Source: Hymenolepis diminuta (lineage: Eukaryota; Platyhelminthes; Cestoda; Cyclophyllidea; Hymenolepididae). Taken from it: DNA of 64,000 nucleotides. Within the stretch, counting starts at the first letter, position 1, and the number at the start of each line of letters is the position of its first letter. Below are positions 52,101 through 64,000 of this stretch, piece after piece. The translations under genes were made by a program, and so were the position numbers. Under the pieces are notes generated by a model. The model saw only the letters and a list, made by a program, of their open reading frames with translations, did no database searches and was not told the DNA's origin. The stretch spans positions 2,447,280 through 2,511,279 of the forward strand of contig CAADRB010000012.1 in assembly GCA_900708905.1 (NCBI GenBank), in the 5' to 3' direction.

Positions 52101-52113
52101 TTCCGGAATGTTC
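52101..52113. promoter_or_regulatory. Perfect heat-shock element (TTCnnGAAnnTTC)
   Basis: TTCCGGAATGTTC is an exact three-unit HSF-binding site. It lies in a GC-richer block with a TATA-like AAATATAAATC about 65 bases to the left. No gene start is recognised on either side; the short frame at 52068-52250 has no known domain. One such match in a window of this length is close to chance expectation. Confidence 0.3.
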
Positions 52114-52994
52114 TATCGTGCGCGTGGTTCCTTTGGTGCGTATCCTTGATAGCGTTTTACACTCCGCAAACTCCACTGCATTTCTTTAAAGTTTTAGTAA
52201 AATTTGAAACTATGTACGGAGGCAGTAAATCAGATCACCATATTGTTTGATAGTTGTTCATAAAGCAAAATGGTTTTTAGCTTATGCTATCAAAATGACT
52301 GAAGAATTCATTCTGAGTTGTTAACCCTTTGGCCTCCATACGATCAGATGCAGGGAAGAGAGATTTGTGTTTGATATTTTTGTGTCTTGGATTCAAATTA
52401 AAGACAATTAGAAAACAGATGCAACAAATATTAGTTTTCAGGAAGGAATTTTTGCATTCAGATTCATGGTTTCTTAATCATTCACTTCATAAAGCTATTT
52501 AAATTTTGATGGAATAAAAATGTAATTGATTAATGACAGCACTTTCATCTTTAGAGTTTTAAAATTGTTTGTTGATTAAAATTGAGAGAGGGAGTCATAG
52601 ACATTTGCTAAAGACAACTACTGAACTTGCATTTCTGCTAAATTAGGAAGATGGGAACATGAGGTGTTTGAAGTGATGGTAACTATCCTCCTCTAATACC
52701 AACAGAGTACCAGTTAAAATTTATTCTCTTCACCAAAATAGGGCTAAACTTAAAAATTCTCACTGTGTTGAACAGTAAGTCAATTTATTGTGATTATGTT
52801 ATCATATTTTGATTGCAGCCTAAAATTAACTTTTTCAACTAAAATCCCATTGGAATAATTCTTAAAGGAGGAAAATAAAATCTGATTTTCATACACTGTT
52901 TATATTTACAAAAATTGAGATAATTGTCTGCTTTTATTTCCGAAATCTAGACACACTTCAGCTACAACCTCAAGTTCCGTATGGAGAGCCATCG

Positions 52995-53335
52995 TGTGCC
53001 CTCAAGTGGTTTGTCTTACCTATCGGAATAATCTAATTAAGTGACCCTTGAATAAGTGCTGCTGTAATTCGGTTTTTCCATCTCTTTATATTACTCCCTC
53101 ACTATGAAACCATATAAAGCCCCTTTTATACACACATAGACAGACACACGCTTGTAATTTACCAACTTCTATATTTCCCTCTCATCTCTCTCTTATGCTA
53201 TCAAATTCTCATCCTGGTTAATTCGATACCCTTTGGTCAGCACAACTCTTTGTGTTCCACTTTTAGAACTGTTGTTTGCGGTTATTAGCTGCCAGCCCTC
53301 AGTAGCTACTCCTACAACTGTAAGGAACCACCTGA
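52995..53335 (+). mobile_element. Solo LTR-like element, + strand
   Basis: Collinear with 63179-63520: CCTCAAGTGGTTTGTC, CTATCGGAATAATCTAATTAAG, CATATAAAG (TATA box), CACACGCTTGTAATTTACC, a pyrimidine-rich block and TTTGTGTTCCACTTTTAGAAC. It starts with TGTG. A decayed primer-site-like ACAACTGTAAGG follows near 53313. No internal coding region lies next to it. Confidence 0.55.
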
Positions 53336-53639
53336 GATAAAGGGGACTTTTATTCCCTATTTATAAATTAAAACCGTTGAATATCAAATTCAATTATATA
53401 TAATATAGAGTAAATTAGAAATAAAAGAGTAAATTATGACTATTAAATAGGACAAAAGTTTGATAGGGAGTTGCGTGGCAAATAGTTTTACATCTAATCA
53501 AGAAAGTATCATCCCTTTGAAAAAGAATTGGCTGTAGATGAGACCAAAGCTGAGGAAATGCAAAGTTAAGATAATGAAAACTAATTGAGCAAGTATCCAC
53601 TTCCAACTGCAAGAACTCAGCTACTACAATGCAGAAATG

Positions 53640-53935
53640 AGACGGAGTTGGTAAAAGAATACTTTTATTGAGGGAGATTAAAAGAGCGGCAGCAACCTTG
53701 TAAGCAACAAGCTAAAAAGGTGTTTTTGGGGGAATAGACCTCACAACGCAGGTGATAGATCAGGCCAGAAATCGGTAAATAGTCACATTTCGAGGAATGA
53801 CTCACGAAAACAACATAAAAGTTGATAAACAGGTCACGAAGAAAGATAAAGTGAGTGTGAAATAGAATTTTCACAAATCTTTTCCACTTTTCTGCACACC
53901 AGTAAACAATCATTTGAATATGAATCATTAATTAG
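53640..53935 (-). repeat. LTR-like repeat of another type, - strand
   Basis: On the - strand: a CACTCACTTTATC region, then CTCCCTCAATAAAAG (polyadenylation motif at about 53670-53675) and a pyrimidine-rich tail. It is similar in layout to 2920-3230 but not clearly homologous to the 53.0/63.3 kb family. Composition and the AATAAA are the only evidence. Confidence 0.3.
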
Positions 53936-56900
53936 TTTATTTACTAAAATTTTGGCACCATCATTCATACCGGCGTATTTGATCTGCACATAAACAGTTT
54001 GATATTAGATTACCAAGATCAAATTTGTAAGAATATTTCGAAGCTCTGACCATAATTTACACTTGTACTCGATTCCCTTTTAAACATTTCTTGGGTCGCG
54101 TTATTGTGACCCGCGCTCAGGTTTGAGTTAACTTTCCTTTTGTCGTGTTATTATAAATGATGATATACAATCTGAGTTACGGTATATTTATCTTAATAAA
54201 GTGGTAGAGAATAAACATAATTTAATTTAAGTGCATTTTTAATTACTGTCCGTCTATTTTTGAGCATTATATTAGCTAGAACAAAGAAACCGAAGCAAAC
54301 CGTTTTAAATCGGAGAAGAAGACGATTTTTTACCAACCGAATTTGTGTTTTGCAAATAAATCTTGTTCCCCGCTTACCTCATATATTAAAGTAGTACACA
54401 TTTAACTTTGCCAATTTGTTAAATGTGATTCAGCACAAAATCTTCTGTGTGAAGGATGTGGTTTGATCTCATAGAGCCATGCAATGTTAATGGACGTCTG
54501 ATTTATGGTAGTTTCGATTAGTTTCCAAGATTTAAATATCTGAAAGTAGAGAAGATTGCAATCATTTAAGTTTGCTAAACACTTCTGAATTTCGCTTTTT
54601 GACATGGATTTCCTCGAGACTGAGCTTTGCGGATTTTGTGAATGAAATTAAATTTATTTGCCATTAAAAAATGGTCTTAACAAATAATTCACTTTCGAAT
54701 ATTTTGGCTGGTCTTCATTTTAATATTAACACTACTAATGTTTTTTTGCTACCTGGTATCTTGGAAGAAGTTTCTGGAAAGGCAAATAACACAGATAACT
54801 TATAATCGCTTAACTGTGATTTTTCTTTGTTGAAACTTGTCCATAAAATTTTAAAACGAGAAATCGTACATCTTCATTAATTGGTTAAGAAAATGACTTC
54901 TGGAGCCTATTTAAATACCTTATGGAGAATAATCGAGTACACCGATAAGGCAAAAGAATACTCCGTGTTAAAAGTCTTTTGTTTATAATCTAGAATTCAC
55001 ACTGCTCAGTTGCAGTGCTCGACTAAACAAGTACTATTCATTAAATATGCATATTAAAGAAATCTAACAGTCAAATAAGCTTTCTGATAATTGTATCTTT
55101 GATTTAAACAAGTTAGAAAAAATTAGCCCATACTTTTGAACCATTTAAGTCAGCAGTAGATCCGTTAATAGATCGTAAAATAGATCCGTAAATAAAATAT
55201 TTTTGTTGGTGCTGCATACAGTTCCTTAAAGTCGTGCAAATAGTGAAGCAGCTATCACCCCATCAATTAGGATATCAGCATTTAACAATATCATTTCACA
55301 AAAAGAGTCCCATAAAATAGATTCTTGTCAAACCAAATATCGTTAAAACTTCTTTATGATGACCTGTTTAAAATTTCCGATGAGCTTGCCTCCTAGATGT
55401 GAAACAATGAGTTCGGCCATTTAGGTTCTGGCTCGTTCATTTCCATCAAACCATCAAAGCTCTGGAAAAAAATACAGTTTGTTTTCCAAGGAGGGTTTCT
55501 TAATAAAAGGCGCTGACGTAATGGCAAATAAAAAGATTTTTAGAGTGATTGGTGGGTTGTAAGAATGTGAGTTTAAAAACATACGAAGCATTTTAAATCC
55601 AAATTAGCCGCATCTGTCTACTTTATTAACAAAGCGTTAATTAACTTGTTTTATTTTTGCCACCAGTTATCTTCAAAACTAGAGACTACTGGTTATAATC
55701 CATCACTACATTAATTCGAACCAATACTTATTAACTAAAAACTGTTATTTGAGTAGTCACTCCAATGAAGTTTTGAATATTTGTTGTCGGTGTTCACAGG
55801 GCACAGCGGAGTGTATTTGTAAACAGAATAAATAAATTTCAAACGGCGCCATGTAACCGGAAAGGTTAAATATTTGACAGGAACCTAAAAGCTCTTTTGT
55901 TTGAATTAAATCCAGTAGTCAGACAATATTTGGGCGTTTAGTGTCCAGAGTTTTGAACAATTATTCTGAAATACGTACTTATTAATTTCTGCAGGTGGTG
56001 GCTCCCTCTCGGCCAATTTTGAACCTGTGCCAATTTAAATTCGCAATTCGTCAAAACGTGGATTCATTTATTCGTCGCTTTCATACCACTGATTTCCATT
56101 GAAAGATTTTCTCCGAATATATATTTCAGCAATCTAATACGTTCGTGTATCTATAAAATTTGTTGAAATCCAGTTATTTTGACTTGGTAAACACCAACCA
56201 TTTTTTCTGACTGCAAAAATTTATGTTAGGCATACTAATCAGTACTACTGATTTTAATCTGATGTGCAGTATTTTCCACTATTATTTTCATTTTTCATTA
56301 TTCCTTAAAATCTCTATTTTAAGTTTGAACTTATACAGATCCCACAATTTTCAATCAGATTAATAGCTTATATTATTTGCAAATCTCGGTTTAAGTTCTT
56401 TCCAGTGGTACTCACCTTCAAGGAAGTGTTCTCTAAGTATTTACTGACCAAGCAAGCTGAAAAATCACTCCAAAACTTAAATAATTCGATTTGTATTATT
56501 TAATGGATATCAAAAGCTTAAAAAAATAGGCTGAGGTGAATTCTAAATGTTTTAATTTTAAATCAGTATTAAGTATTAATTGATTTTCAAGTTATTATAA
56601 AGAGGGGTATCATTTGATAAGAAATGTAAACCTTGAAGAGACATAAATATGCAATCACACGGTCATATTTTATCTAGGAATTTTTAGATAAAGAATTATA
56701 TAGATTTATTAATACAATATAGATTGTATTAATAAAACCAGTAAGATTGAATGTTAAATAGTCTGAGGTGGTTACCTTTTCTAAATCTATGATCGAACGC
56801 TTAAGATTAATTCAAATAGTGACATTGAGGTCGTAACGTAGTCGACAGGTAGAAGACATCCTGATGTACAATAAATAGCACTGGGGTCACGAAAACATCT

Positions 56901-57990
56901 TGGGTAAAAACCGGAATGACCTTATTGCCGGTCAACCTTAACGCCAAAAATGGGAGAGTATCGAAGCTGAACACTTTTTATAACAATTTTGGGCTTGCTG
57001 GTTAAAGGACAGCGATGTCACAAACTACTGAATTAAGTGCCATTTAAAAATATTGAGTATAATTTGAATATAAATTCCCTCAGTCTAACTAGATATCACT
57101 TAATAGGACAGAAAGTTAATATGTCCATCGCTCAACTGTCCGATGGTCAATTTTTTGGACAGTTCTGTTTATCCAAATTGAGCTGGTAAACGATATCTCC
57201 AAATTATTATTAATCTCCTCTTCACGTTTCCTACTCCAAATTTTTGATTACGGTGACTCGACCTTTCCTCACTTTAAAGAATGCATAAAAATAGTTGCCC
57301 TCGCTATTCAAACAATTCGCCAGTGTTAAGGGCGCTTAAACAATAAGACATATATCAAGAATAGCATTTAATGGGAGCTAATGGACGTCAATTATAAAGG
57401 ATGCCTTTCATAGAATCAATCCCTCCTGAAGTCAGCCTACGCACCTGTCGAGTTCATGCTTGCTCGAATTTTCCATGTACCCGTTTCTCGATTAAGAGTA
57501 TTTCCAAGGATGATGGAATCCTATCTGAGTTTCCTTAAAGGAAGAAAGTTAGTGTACTGAAAGTACTATTGATAATTGATTTGTGTTTTCAGATCTCCAT
57601 CATTTAATATATTCGTATTTAGTACTTTAGGCGTCGTTGTAATAATGTAGAAGTAAGGAGACGAGGGGAAATAGAGTGTACAGGATTTAACTAACCTTAA
57701 AATATAAAATCGATAAGTCTCCCATTTAGAGATATCTAAACCGAGAAGCATTAATACTCTACTTAAGCCTCTGTTCCATCATGGTAACACGAGGGAGTAG
57801 AAATGGACTGAATAAGCACATATCCCAAGAGCATAAATATAGGGATGATATTACACAGCAGGCTGTTCAATTCTACAGTTAGAAAAATTAAGAGTCGGCT
57901 ATGTCTTTAACTGGCATCCGTGATGACTAATTGAATTAAATTACAATTTTTAACAGGCTCTTCATTCAGTGCATTTAAAGCCATCCGGAT
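53936..57990. other. Empty AT-rich stretch
   Basis: No gene or repeat recognised except the AT palindrome at 56705-56736. Confidence 0.5.
56705..56736. repeat. 14-base perfect inverted repeat
   Basis: TTTATTAATACAAT, loop ATAG, ATTGTATTAATAAA. Fully AT-dominated; it may be chance or the relic of a small inverted-repeat element. Confidence 0.6.
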
Positions 57991-58275
57991 CACTAACTAA
58001 GGATCCGTGAGAATATAGTCACAGGATCCCTGCTTTTTTGCGAGATGAGTAATGCACCCGGAGTGGTCTCTGTCACGTTAATACATAAGTGAAAGTTGGC
58101 TCGAGTACCTAGACAAGTACCTTCTTTGTGGGAACACTTAATAACCATAGTCTCCCATAAAGCAACTTTGGAGTAACTGCGCATCTTTCTTGCCCCCTTC
58201 CATCCGAGTCTGAGTCGGTTGCAATCTTTATCATAGCAGCAGAACTACAGTATAGGGGAGTCTTACTTTACCAAG

Positions 58276-58510
58276 TTAAAAAATGATGATGAAAAAATCT
58301 TCCATTGCTACTGTTCCTGTCTCAAATGCCCTCTCGCCGAATACATATTCAGCATCCACACGAAATTTCCTTGGCCAATTCTTTATGTGTATGCATTTAG
58401 AAATACACTCTTTCGATGGATGGGATTTCAACTGCACCTCGACTAATATCTTCAGCTTCTTGTAAAGAGATGCTAGTAGATTTAGATTCGGCTTGTGGGA
58501 TTTCTCTCCA
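58276..58510 (-). pseudogene. Orphan open frame, lysine-rich, unrecognised
   Basis: From an acceptor-like GGTTAG (ends 58511), 77 codons stay open to a TAA at 58278-58276. The peptide is mixed and charged (LYKKLKILVEVQLKSHPSKE, later NWPRKFRVDAEYVFGERAF) and looks protein-like, unlike the noise frames around it. There is no early ATG and no family is recognised. It lies about 0.75 kb past the zinc-finger-like fragment on the same strand, so both could belong to one decayed gene or element. Confidence 0.3.
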
Positions 58511-59249
58511 CTAACCTAGACATTTATTTTCAGCAGGTTTAGAAAATACAAACAATTTCAACTGCGATACATCCAAGACAATTCCAGAGATTTTTTATCT
58601 ATTGAACTTTTGCCAAGCCTGTGAAATTTAAACGACAACATCAATGCGGCATACTACTCTTTTAAAATATTAATTTTCCTTTATCTTTATTTTGCGAGAT
58701 ATTATATGCTTTCAAATCATCTTGTGGCCAACAATACTTGAAGTAATAAAATTTTATCAAACTGTGTGGGCTGTAATTTGGGAAGATGTCCCAAATAGTA
58801 AGAAGCGTCATGCGCCAAAGTAGAATAAATTTAGTTGGTCTCTGTATGTTATAAACTAACCAGGGAAGTTGGACAGAAGTTTTTGATAGCATCTTGCATC
58901 AGCATCTTCTAATAGGCTCTATAACTAGTCGTAAAGGTAAGTTTTTATGTGATGCAGATGTATCAATGTGGAATATTTGTGACCACTTTATGTACAATTT
59001 TAAGAATATGCTAGTAAAAACAGGGCACCCTCTTCTGTGAAAAGGTCAATGCGTTTTTCCATTGGGTTTATAATAAGCTTTATTTGGAATGAGTTACTTT
59101 TTTATGGTGTCAAAAATTTATTAAACTTGCATTTTCACGTTTTGCAAAAAAATTATTCATTTTTTGGAGTAAAATTTCTACTATAACCTTAGAAAAAGTT
59201 TTGCAAAAGTCTCATTATAGTTAGACATCCAATGAAATGTTCACTTTTG

Positions 59250-59635
59250 AAGGGAGACAGGGAATTAGGCAAATCCTACTTCATCTGAGCTCTAGAATCA
59301 TCAGGTCGGCTGCTCCCTTCAAGTTGGAGTTCCTTCAGACCTATTCTTCCATTTTATTGTCTTGTTCTTCCTGCAAAATGTATTGGCAACATGCTTTCAT
59401 GTGATTTCGAAGACGGTTTCTTTCACGTATTTATTGTAGCCCCCATCTACTGGACAAAGGATTCTACCAGACCCTAAATCATTTTTGCGTTTGTTGTGAT
59501 GAAGCCACCAATGCCTTCTCACCTCGTTTTTACTTGCAGACTCGATGGCACCATGGTTCACAACATATAATTACTCTTTTGTGCACACCGTTAATCTGTG
59601 ATCGATTTTTGATAATATGTGAAATGGATCTATTT
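59250..59635 (-). repeat. Zinc-finger-like repeat R4, copy 2 (decayed)
   Basis: Reverse-strand partner of 25320-25730. The frame through 59525 reads NEVRRHWWLHHNKRKNDL and then GRILCPVDGGYNKYVKETVF, against [16 protein letters not shown] and [14 protein letters not shown] in copy 1. In the second finger-like unit the expected second Cys is Gly (GGC, one base from TGC). Similarity continues through the CCTGATGATTC block near 59305. Stops and frameshifts interrupt it. Confidence 0.5.
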
Positions 59636-60999
59636 GAAGGTTTCATTGTTCGAATTACGCTTTGTTTCCCGCTGAACACCTACAAAGCATCTGCTCAAAG
59701 TTGCCTTCAAAAAACCTTTATGTGTGCAGATTTAAGTGTGTTAAATTTTGGTAGATGGTTTTCTAACATAATTTTGGCTAGTAGCGCATCTTATCAGTGA
59801 AGATTTGCTTATAGAGTTAGTCGTAATTGTACTACAAGGTTTCTCAGGGACCCTTTTCTGCGGGGATTTTAATGTTCATTTCTTCGCAGATGCAGAAGCT
59901 TCGCATCATTCGTCGAGCAGCATTCTGATTAGCCCTTAGTCTATTACCATTCGACTTATAATAGAAAACTCTGGCTGGGTTGATAAAATAGAATCACTGA
60001 TAATATTGGGGATTTAAAATTTTTAATAATAAAATTTTACTTCGTCTTTGGTCCGGTGTTACCTAGTCCGCATTTATTTTACAAAATTTGACTTTTAATT
60101 TAGGGCATGGTTCCTCAATTCTAATTAGCAGCAAGCCATTTTACAAGGCACTTTCAAGGTCTCCTAATTTTCTTCCATTAATCTGATCAGGTCGTCCATC
60201 CATCATGCATTCGTGTAGAACAAATACGCTTCGTTTCAAATTTCCAGTACATCTCATGAGATTAAGTTCTGCGTACTTTCTCAGTTTCTTAACTGCAGAA
60301 AAGGATTTTTAGTTAAATGGGATCACGTATTTAGTGTCTGTAACCTGTGATTAATTTTGGATTTAATTAAAGATATGAAGATTTTATCGAACTTTCCTTT
60401 CAGCTGTTAGAGCAAAACGCCAGTGACAAACATGTTCATCAGTAAAATTATAAGTAACAGATCCAAAACCCATTGGTACACAGCTGTTGATGGGAATAGT
60501 CAACTGCATTGCTTAAATCAAGGTGATGCCCTCCTTCCAATGGCAAGTGTTGAAGAATGCTTTCGTAAATGACCTTGGGTATGATGTTGAGGTCACACCA
60601 ACTCATATCAGCATTAAGGTGTTCGATTCATAGTTTAAATCAACATCCCAAAAAATATTTTAAACTGTGCTTTTGGATTCAAAATCAGTAATAAATTGTT
60701 TGCTGAATTTTGCTAAACCAAAAATGTTTAGCATGTATCAAACATGTAAATTTCAGCTTGTACCAACTTCGAGGCTGTGAAATAATTAAAATGACACGAT
60801 ATGCCCACAATTTTAGATGTCGAGTTAGTGAAGTGTGTGACAATGAAACTCACAGTGAATTCGAATCTTCGTTTGTTTAATTAGGTCCTAATCATTTTAA
60901 GAATAAATAAACCGAAATGAATATCTCAAGTGTTTTGTAGGGGAAAGGGACAAAGAGCTTGTTGGGGTTAGATAGCAACCAACGGTTTGCAGCTAACAA

Positions 61000-61290
61000 C
61001 TTACGACAACAATAACGGTCACCAGTTCGTAGCTGTTTGAGTAAGAGCTAACAACAATTGTGAAGCAGAACACCAAGAGTTGAGCAGACCAAACATGTAT
61101 TCAAGGAAACCACAACGAGTAACAGAGAGAGGGGAGACAGCACCGTAGGAGCCCGTAACTGACATGCATATCGTTGTCTGGAGAACAAGGGTAGCTTTAT
61201 ATGAGTCACTTGGGTAAGGTCACGCCAGAGCATGAGCGCAGATGTGCCTTTTATGTGAAGCGAGGCGGTTATAGAAGAGAGGGGAAATCG
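61000..61290 (-). mobile_element. CsRn1/Gypsy-type LTR end with primer-binding site, - strand
   Basis: On the - strand: CATATAAAG (TATA), GCATGTCAGTTACGGGCTCC, a pyrimidine block, GAATACATGTTTGGTCTGC, CAACTCTTGGTGTTCTGC, then GAACTGGTGACC. The order matches the 63.3 kb copy (GCTTGTCAGTTACCGGCTC, CAATACATTTCGGCC, CAGCTCTTGGTGTTACGC). TGGTGACC at 61024-61017 is the tRNA-Trp-type primer-binding site. No gag or pol follows. Confidence 0.6.
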
Positions 61291-63178
61291 ATGGACGCGT
61301 TTAGACATGTCAGACGGGGGTTATGCGTCATTGGGACATAAAAGACGTCACTCCAGATTCGTGTGCGGAAAAATCGAGGTATTGTCGTGGAGAATGCAAA
61401 TAAAAGGTAATTCTGAAAATGCAGAGAGTTATCCTTCAAGCTGCAATGAAATCTCTACTTCTGAAACCGAAATCATTACAGTTTTACTTTAAACACTCTC
61501 ATTAAATACGTTATCTTAGACAATTTGTATATTTACATTCAAATGCAAAATTTTAATGCTGTTATTAGGTCATGTAATGAGCACATTAATAGGAAATTAT
61601 GTATACCAATGCAAATTCCACTCTGATCTCTTCAATGTACCGCTAGTGCTTAATTGGGTGTAAGTAATATTTTGAATCCTCCGAGAGAAATTTTGGATGA
61701 ATAAAGCACCAAAGTGAATATTCACTTTCATTTATGACCGGCTGAAATTTTGCATAACCAGAAGCAAAATTATCTGCTGTCCCAATGCCCAGCAATCATT
61801 TTCTCTTTTCAACTGAATGTTAATTTACTGAGTAATTAGTTAATAACACTTATTTCATATAATTAAAGTTACTGACAATATTGTTTTTGTTGTTTATTGC
61901 TAATTATTTTCGGAAAATACGTATCAATACGTTAATACGTTGATGCAAATCCCCACTTTCTAAAGCAGTTCAAAATCGGTATGGTAAGCTGTTTAGTCTG
62001 GAACTGATTACATAATCAAGTAATAGATCTATTAACTGCAGCTCAGAGTTATTTTTCGTTTGGAAAAGCATGTTTATTAACATAATATTTTCAGTTAAAT
62101 ACCAAAGTTTGGGTATTTAAAATAAATTTTTTGCTATAGTTATTATCAACCATTTAAGGAGAATGGAGAGTTGGATGGGTAAAGGTTGACAAATTGACCT
62201 GAACCTTGATACATTTTTGTCTTATTTCCAATTGCAATCATCATATTCTGGGACATATCGCTACTTATGCTCCTTTATTGTCTCCTTCCTACTATTTCGG
62301 ATTAAACTTTCCAGCGTCTTTGTTAAAATTGAAATTCGCTAGCTTCGAAATGCTGACTCCTAACTGTGCCTGAAACACTTAAATTCGGTTTAAAATGATC
62401 TCAATATTTATTTTATTACGTGCGGATAGCTTTAAACCTCCATCTTCGTCTTGACCTCAGTTTCATATGACATTAATCCGCGTTTGAAGGTTCTCCAGTA
62501 CCACTTAAGCTTTGGTAAAGATTGCCACGAACTCAAAGGACTGTATTCTTCAGACTTATTTACGTTTTAGCTTATTCATTATGTTTGCTGTAGTATTTAA
62601 AATTATCCCAACTCATTACTTAACGAGGATTACTATTCAATTGCATAAAACACAAGAATGGTATTATGTACGAGAATGCATTGAATGCGTGAAGATAATC
62701 CTCGCGTACTTGAACGTACGCCAGTTCTCACCGGTTTCCTTCCCGCAGAATATTATGTTACTTTATAAATGGAAATGAAAAGATGTTTAGTAAAGGTCTT
62801 AATACAGCTCATACAAGGATAACCATTTAATGGAAAAAACTCTGTCAATGATTGAAATCGTCACCACTGAATGACCTTTCCCATTTTTGCATTAAATGAT
62901 GACTGAAACAAGTGAACAGAAAGGCTTTTAAAAGAACTGTAGATGGCGTGATCAAAATTGATTTTTATTAAGGTACATCATTAAGATAAGACGAGTGAAT
63001 ATGAAAGGACATCAAGTCTATAAGTAGCATAAAAAACGGTGAAGGGTGAATCCCTATGCGTTTCCAAAACTTATATCTATGTCATCATTAATCACCGCGA
63101 TCGGATTAACTCGACCTCACAGTGATGCTTGAAGTGGTTGACCCTACTATAACCTCAGGCTCTCTGTGAATGATCGTC
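61291..63178. other. Stretch between LTR copies
   Basis: Mixed-composition DNA without a supported gene. The part near 61300-61460 may be U3 sequence of the - strand LTR. The short frames here show no motifs. Confidence 0.4.
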
Positions 63179-63520
63179 GCGTGTCCTCAAGTGGTTCATT
63201 CAACTATCGGAATAACCTAATTAAGTGTTCCTTAAATAAGTATTGCAACGGTTCAGCTTCCCCACAGCGATGTCAGGAACCATTCCACCTGTTCATACTA
63301 TTCCTCCTAATTGAGAATATATAAAGACTTGTTATATATACATGTACACGTACGCTTGTCAGTTACCGGCTCTTTCACTTCTTTCTCATTTCTTCCGTCC
63401 CTAATCTTACTCTCACCCATTTGAACCCTCTATCGTGGTTCTTTCAATACATTTCGGCCTAATCAGCTCTTGGTGTTACGCTCTATAACTGTGGTCAACT
63501 CTCACAAAATTAGCAACAAC
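63179..63520 (+). mobile_element. Solo LTR-like element, + strand
   Basis: Second + strand copy of the family at 52995-53335, with the block TCCTCAAGTGGTTCATTC, CTATCGGAATAACCTAATTAAG, TATATAAAG (TATA), then GCTTGTCAGTTACCGGCTC and the pyrimidine-rich part. The divergence from the 53 kb copy is large (many substitutions and indels), so they are not the two ends of one recent insertion. Confidence 0.55.
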
Positions 63521-64000
63521 GGGAATAAGACCTAAGAGACATAAAGATTTCAAATGATGAGAGCGGATGGCCATTATCTATCTATGTCTGCCTAGATCCA
63601 TCAGGAGCGATAGCAACCGGTGACTAAGCAGTTCGATCAAGCCGAAGGCTATAATGAACCCCCACTTCGGCTTCTCTATCAGTCTCCTCTTCACTTCGAT
63701 CCAATAAGATGAAGAGCCTGCATCTAACCTACCTGAGGCTTATAAAATCAAATGCCCTCAGGTACACGAGATCATCAGCAATTGAGAGTCTGTAATTGTT
63801 ACCGTCAGAGATTACATTTAATTTCACGACTGATTCTGAAAAAAGCAAACTTACACTAGTCCAGCTTAAATTCCTACTTTTTCATCAACTTTCCAATGCT
63901 CTTCAGGTCCGTTATGATTTTAGAAGTCAGTGTCTGACCTCACTGTTCTCCTCTCGAAGACATTACTGGTTTGTGCATATATTGTGATACAAAATTTGGC

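Larger units (their letters stand above)
45836..52994. other. Upstream region of the Shaw gene
   Basis: About 7 kb of AT-rich sequence that should hold the Shaw 5' UTR exon or exons and promoter. I could not identify them. It contains repeat R2 copy 2 (47.06 kb), a short AT palindrome at 47673-47688 and a heat-shock-element match at 52101. No coding segment is supported. Confidence 0.4.

Noticed and set aside
59860..59940. CGDFNVH on the + strand, resembling the GDFN motif of LINE endonucleases
   Set aside because: The neighbouring coding-like sequence (zinc-finger-like repeat) is on the - strand, no other endonuclease or reverse-transcriptase motif is present, and the frame stops soon after.

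Overview
The window is AT-rich eukaryotic nuclear DNA, most likely from a flatworm (Platyhelminthes, probably a parasitic trematode or cestode). Three things suggest this. One gene has three consecutive introns of only 34-36 nt, a size class typical of flatworms. LTR-retrotransposon fragments carry a primer-binding site matching the 3' end of tRNA-Trp, as in CsRn1-type Gypsy elements of flukes. The remaining genes are short exons in long, repeat-rich introns. The species cannot be fixed from the sequence alone. A 50-base run of N marks an assembly gap at 21373-21422.

Left part, + strand. The window opens in a long intron of a mitochondrial Lon protease gene; that intron holds a dead mariner transposase end (11-468). 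Seven in-phase Lon exons follow (1124-5408), covering the AAA+ module and the whole Ser-Lys protease domain. Next is a complete five-exon BORCS8 homologue (7228-7900), a subunit of the BORC complex that positions lysosomes. Two orphan open exon candidates (8962-9186 and 10619-10846) and a decayed Gypsy integrase piece (about 10236-10470) follow. On the - strand at 12518-12610 lies a 30-residue, 9-cysteine metallothionein-like gene that is easy to miss because of its size.

Middle part, - strand. One gene dominates from 45.8 kb down to 18.75 kb: a Shaw/Kv3-type voltage-gated potassium channel of six coding exons (deduced 633 residues) with introns of up to about 9.6 kb. All exon phases join cleanly. 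The introns hold SINE-like tRNA-derived repeats, LTR pieces, a duplicated C2H2-zinc-finger-like fragment and other dispersed repeats. I found two to three possible alternative splice donors in the C-terminal tail, which ends in a CX3CX8CX2C cysteine cluster.

Right part (45.9-64 kb). No confident gene. It holds several LTR-type repeats in both orientations (about 53.0, 53.7, 61.1 and 63.3 kb), the second copy of the zinc-finger-like fragment (about 59.3-59.6 kb, - strand), an orphan - strand open frame at 58.3-58.5 kb, a perfect heat-shock-element match and a long AT palindrome.

The genes look functionally unrelated (mitochondrial proteolysis, lysosome positioning, metal binding, membrane excitability). 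I see no operon-like cluster and no defence or mobile system beyond decayed transposons.
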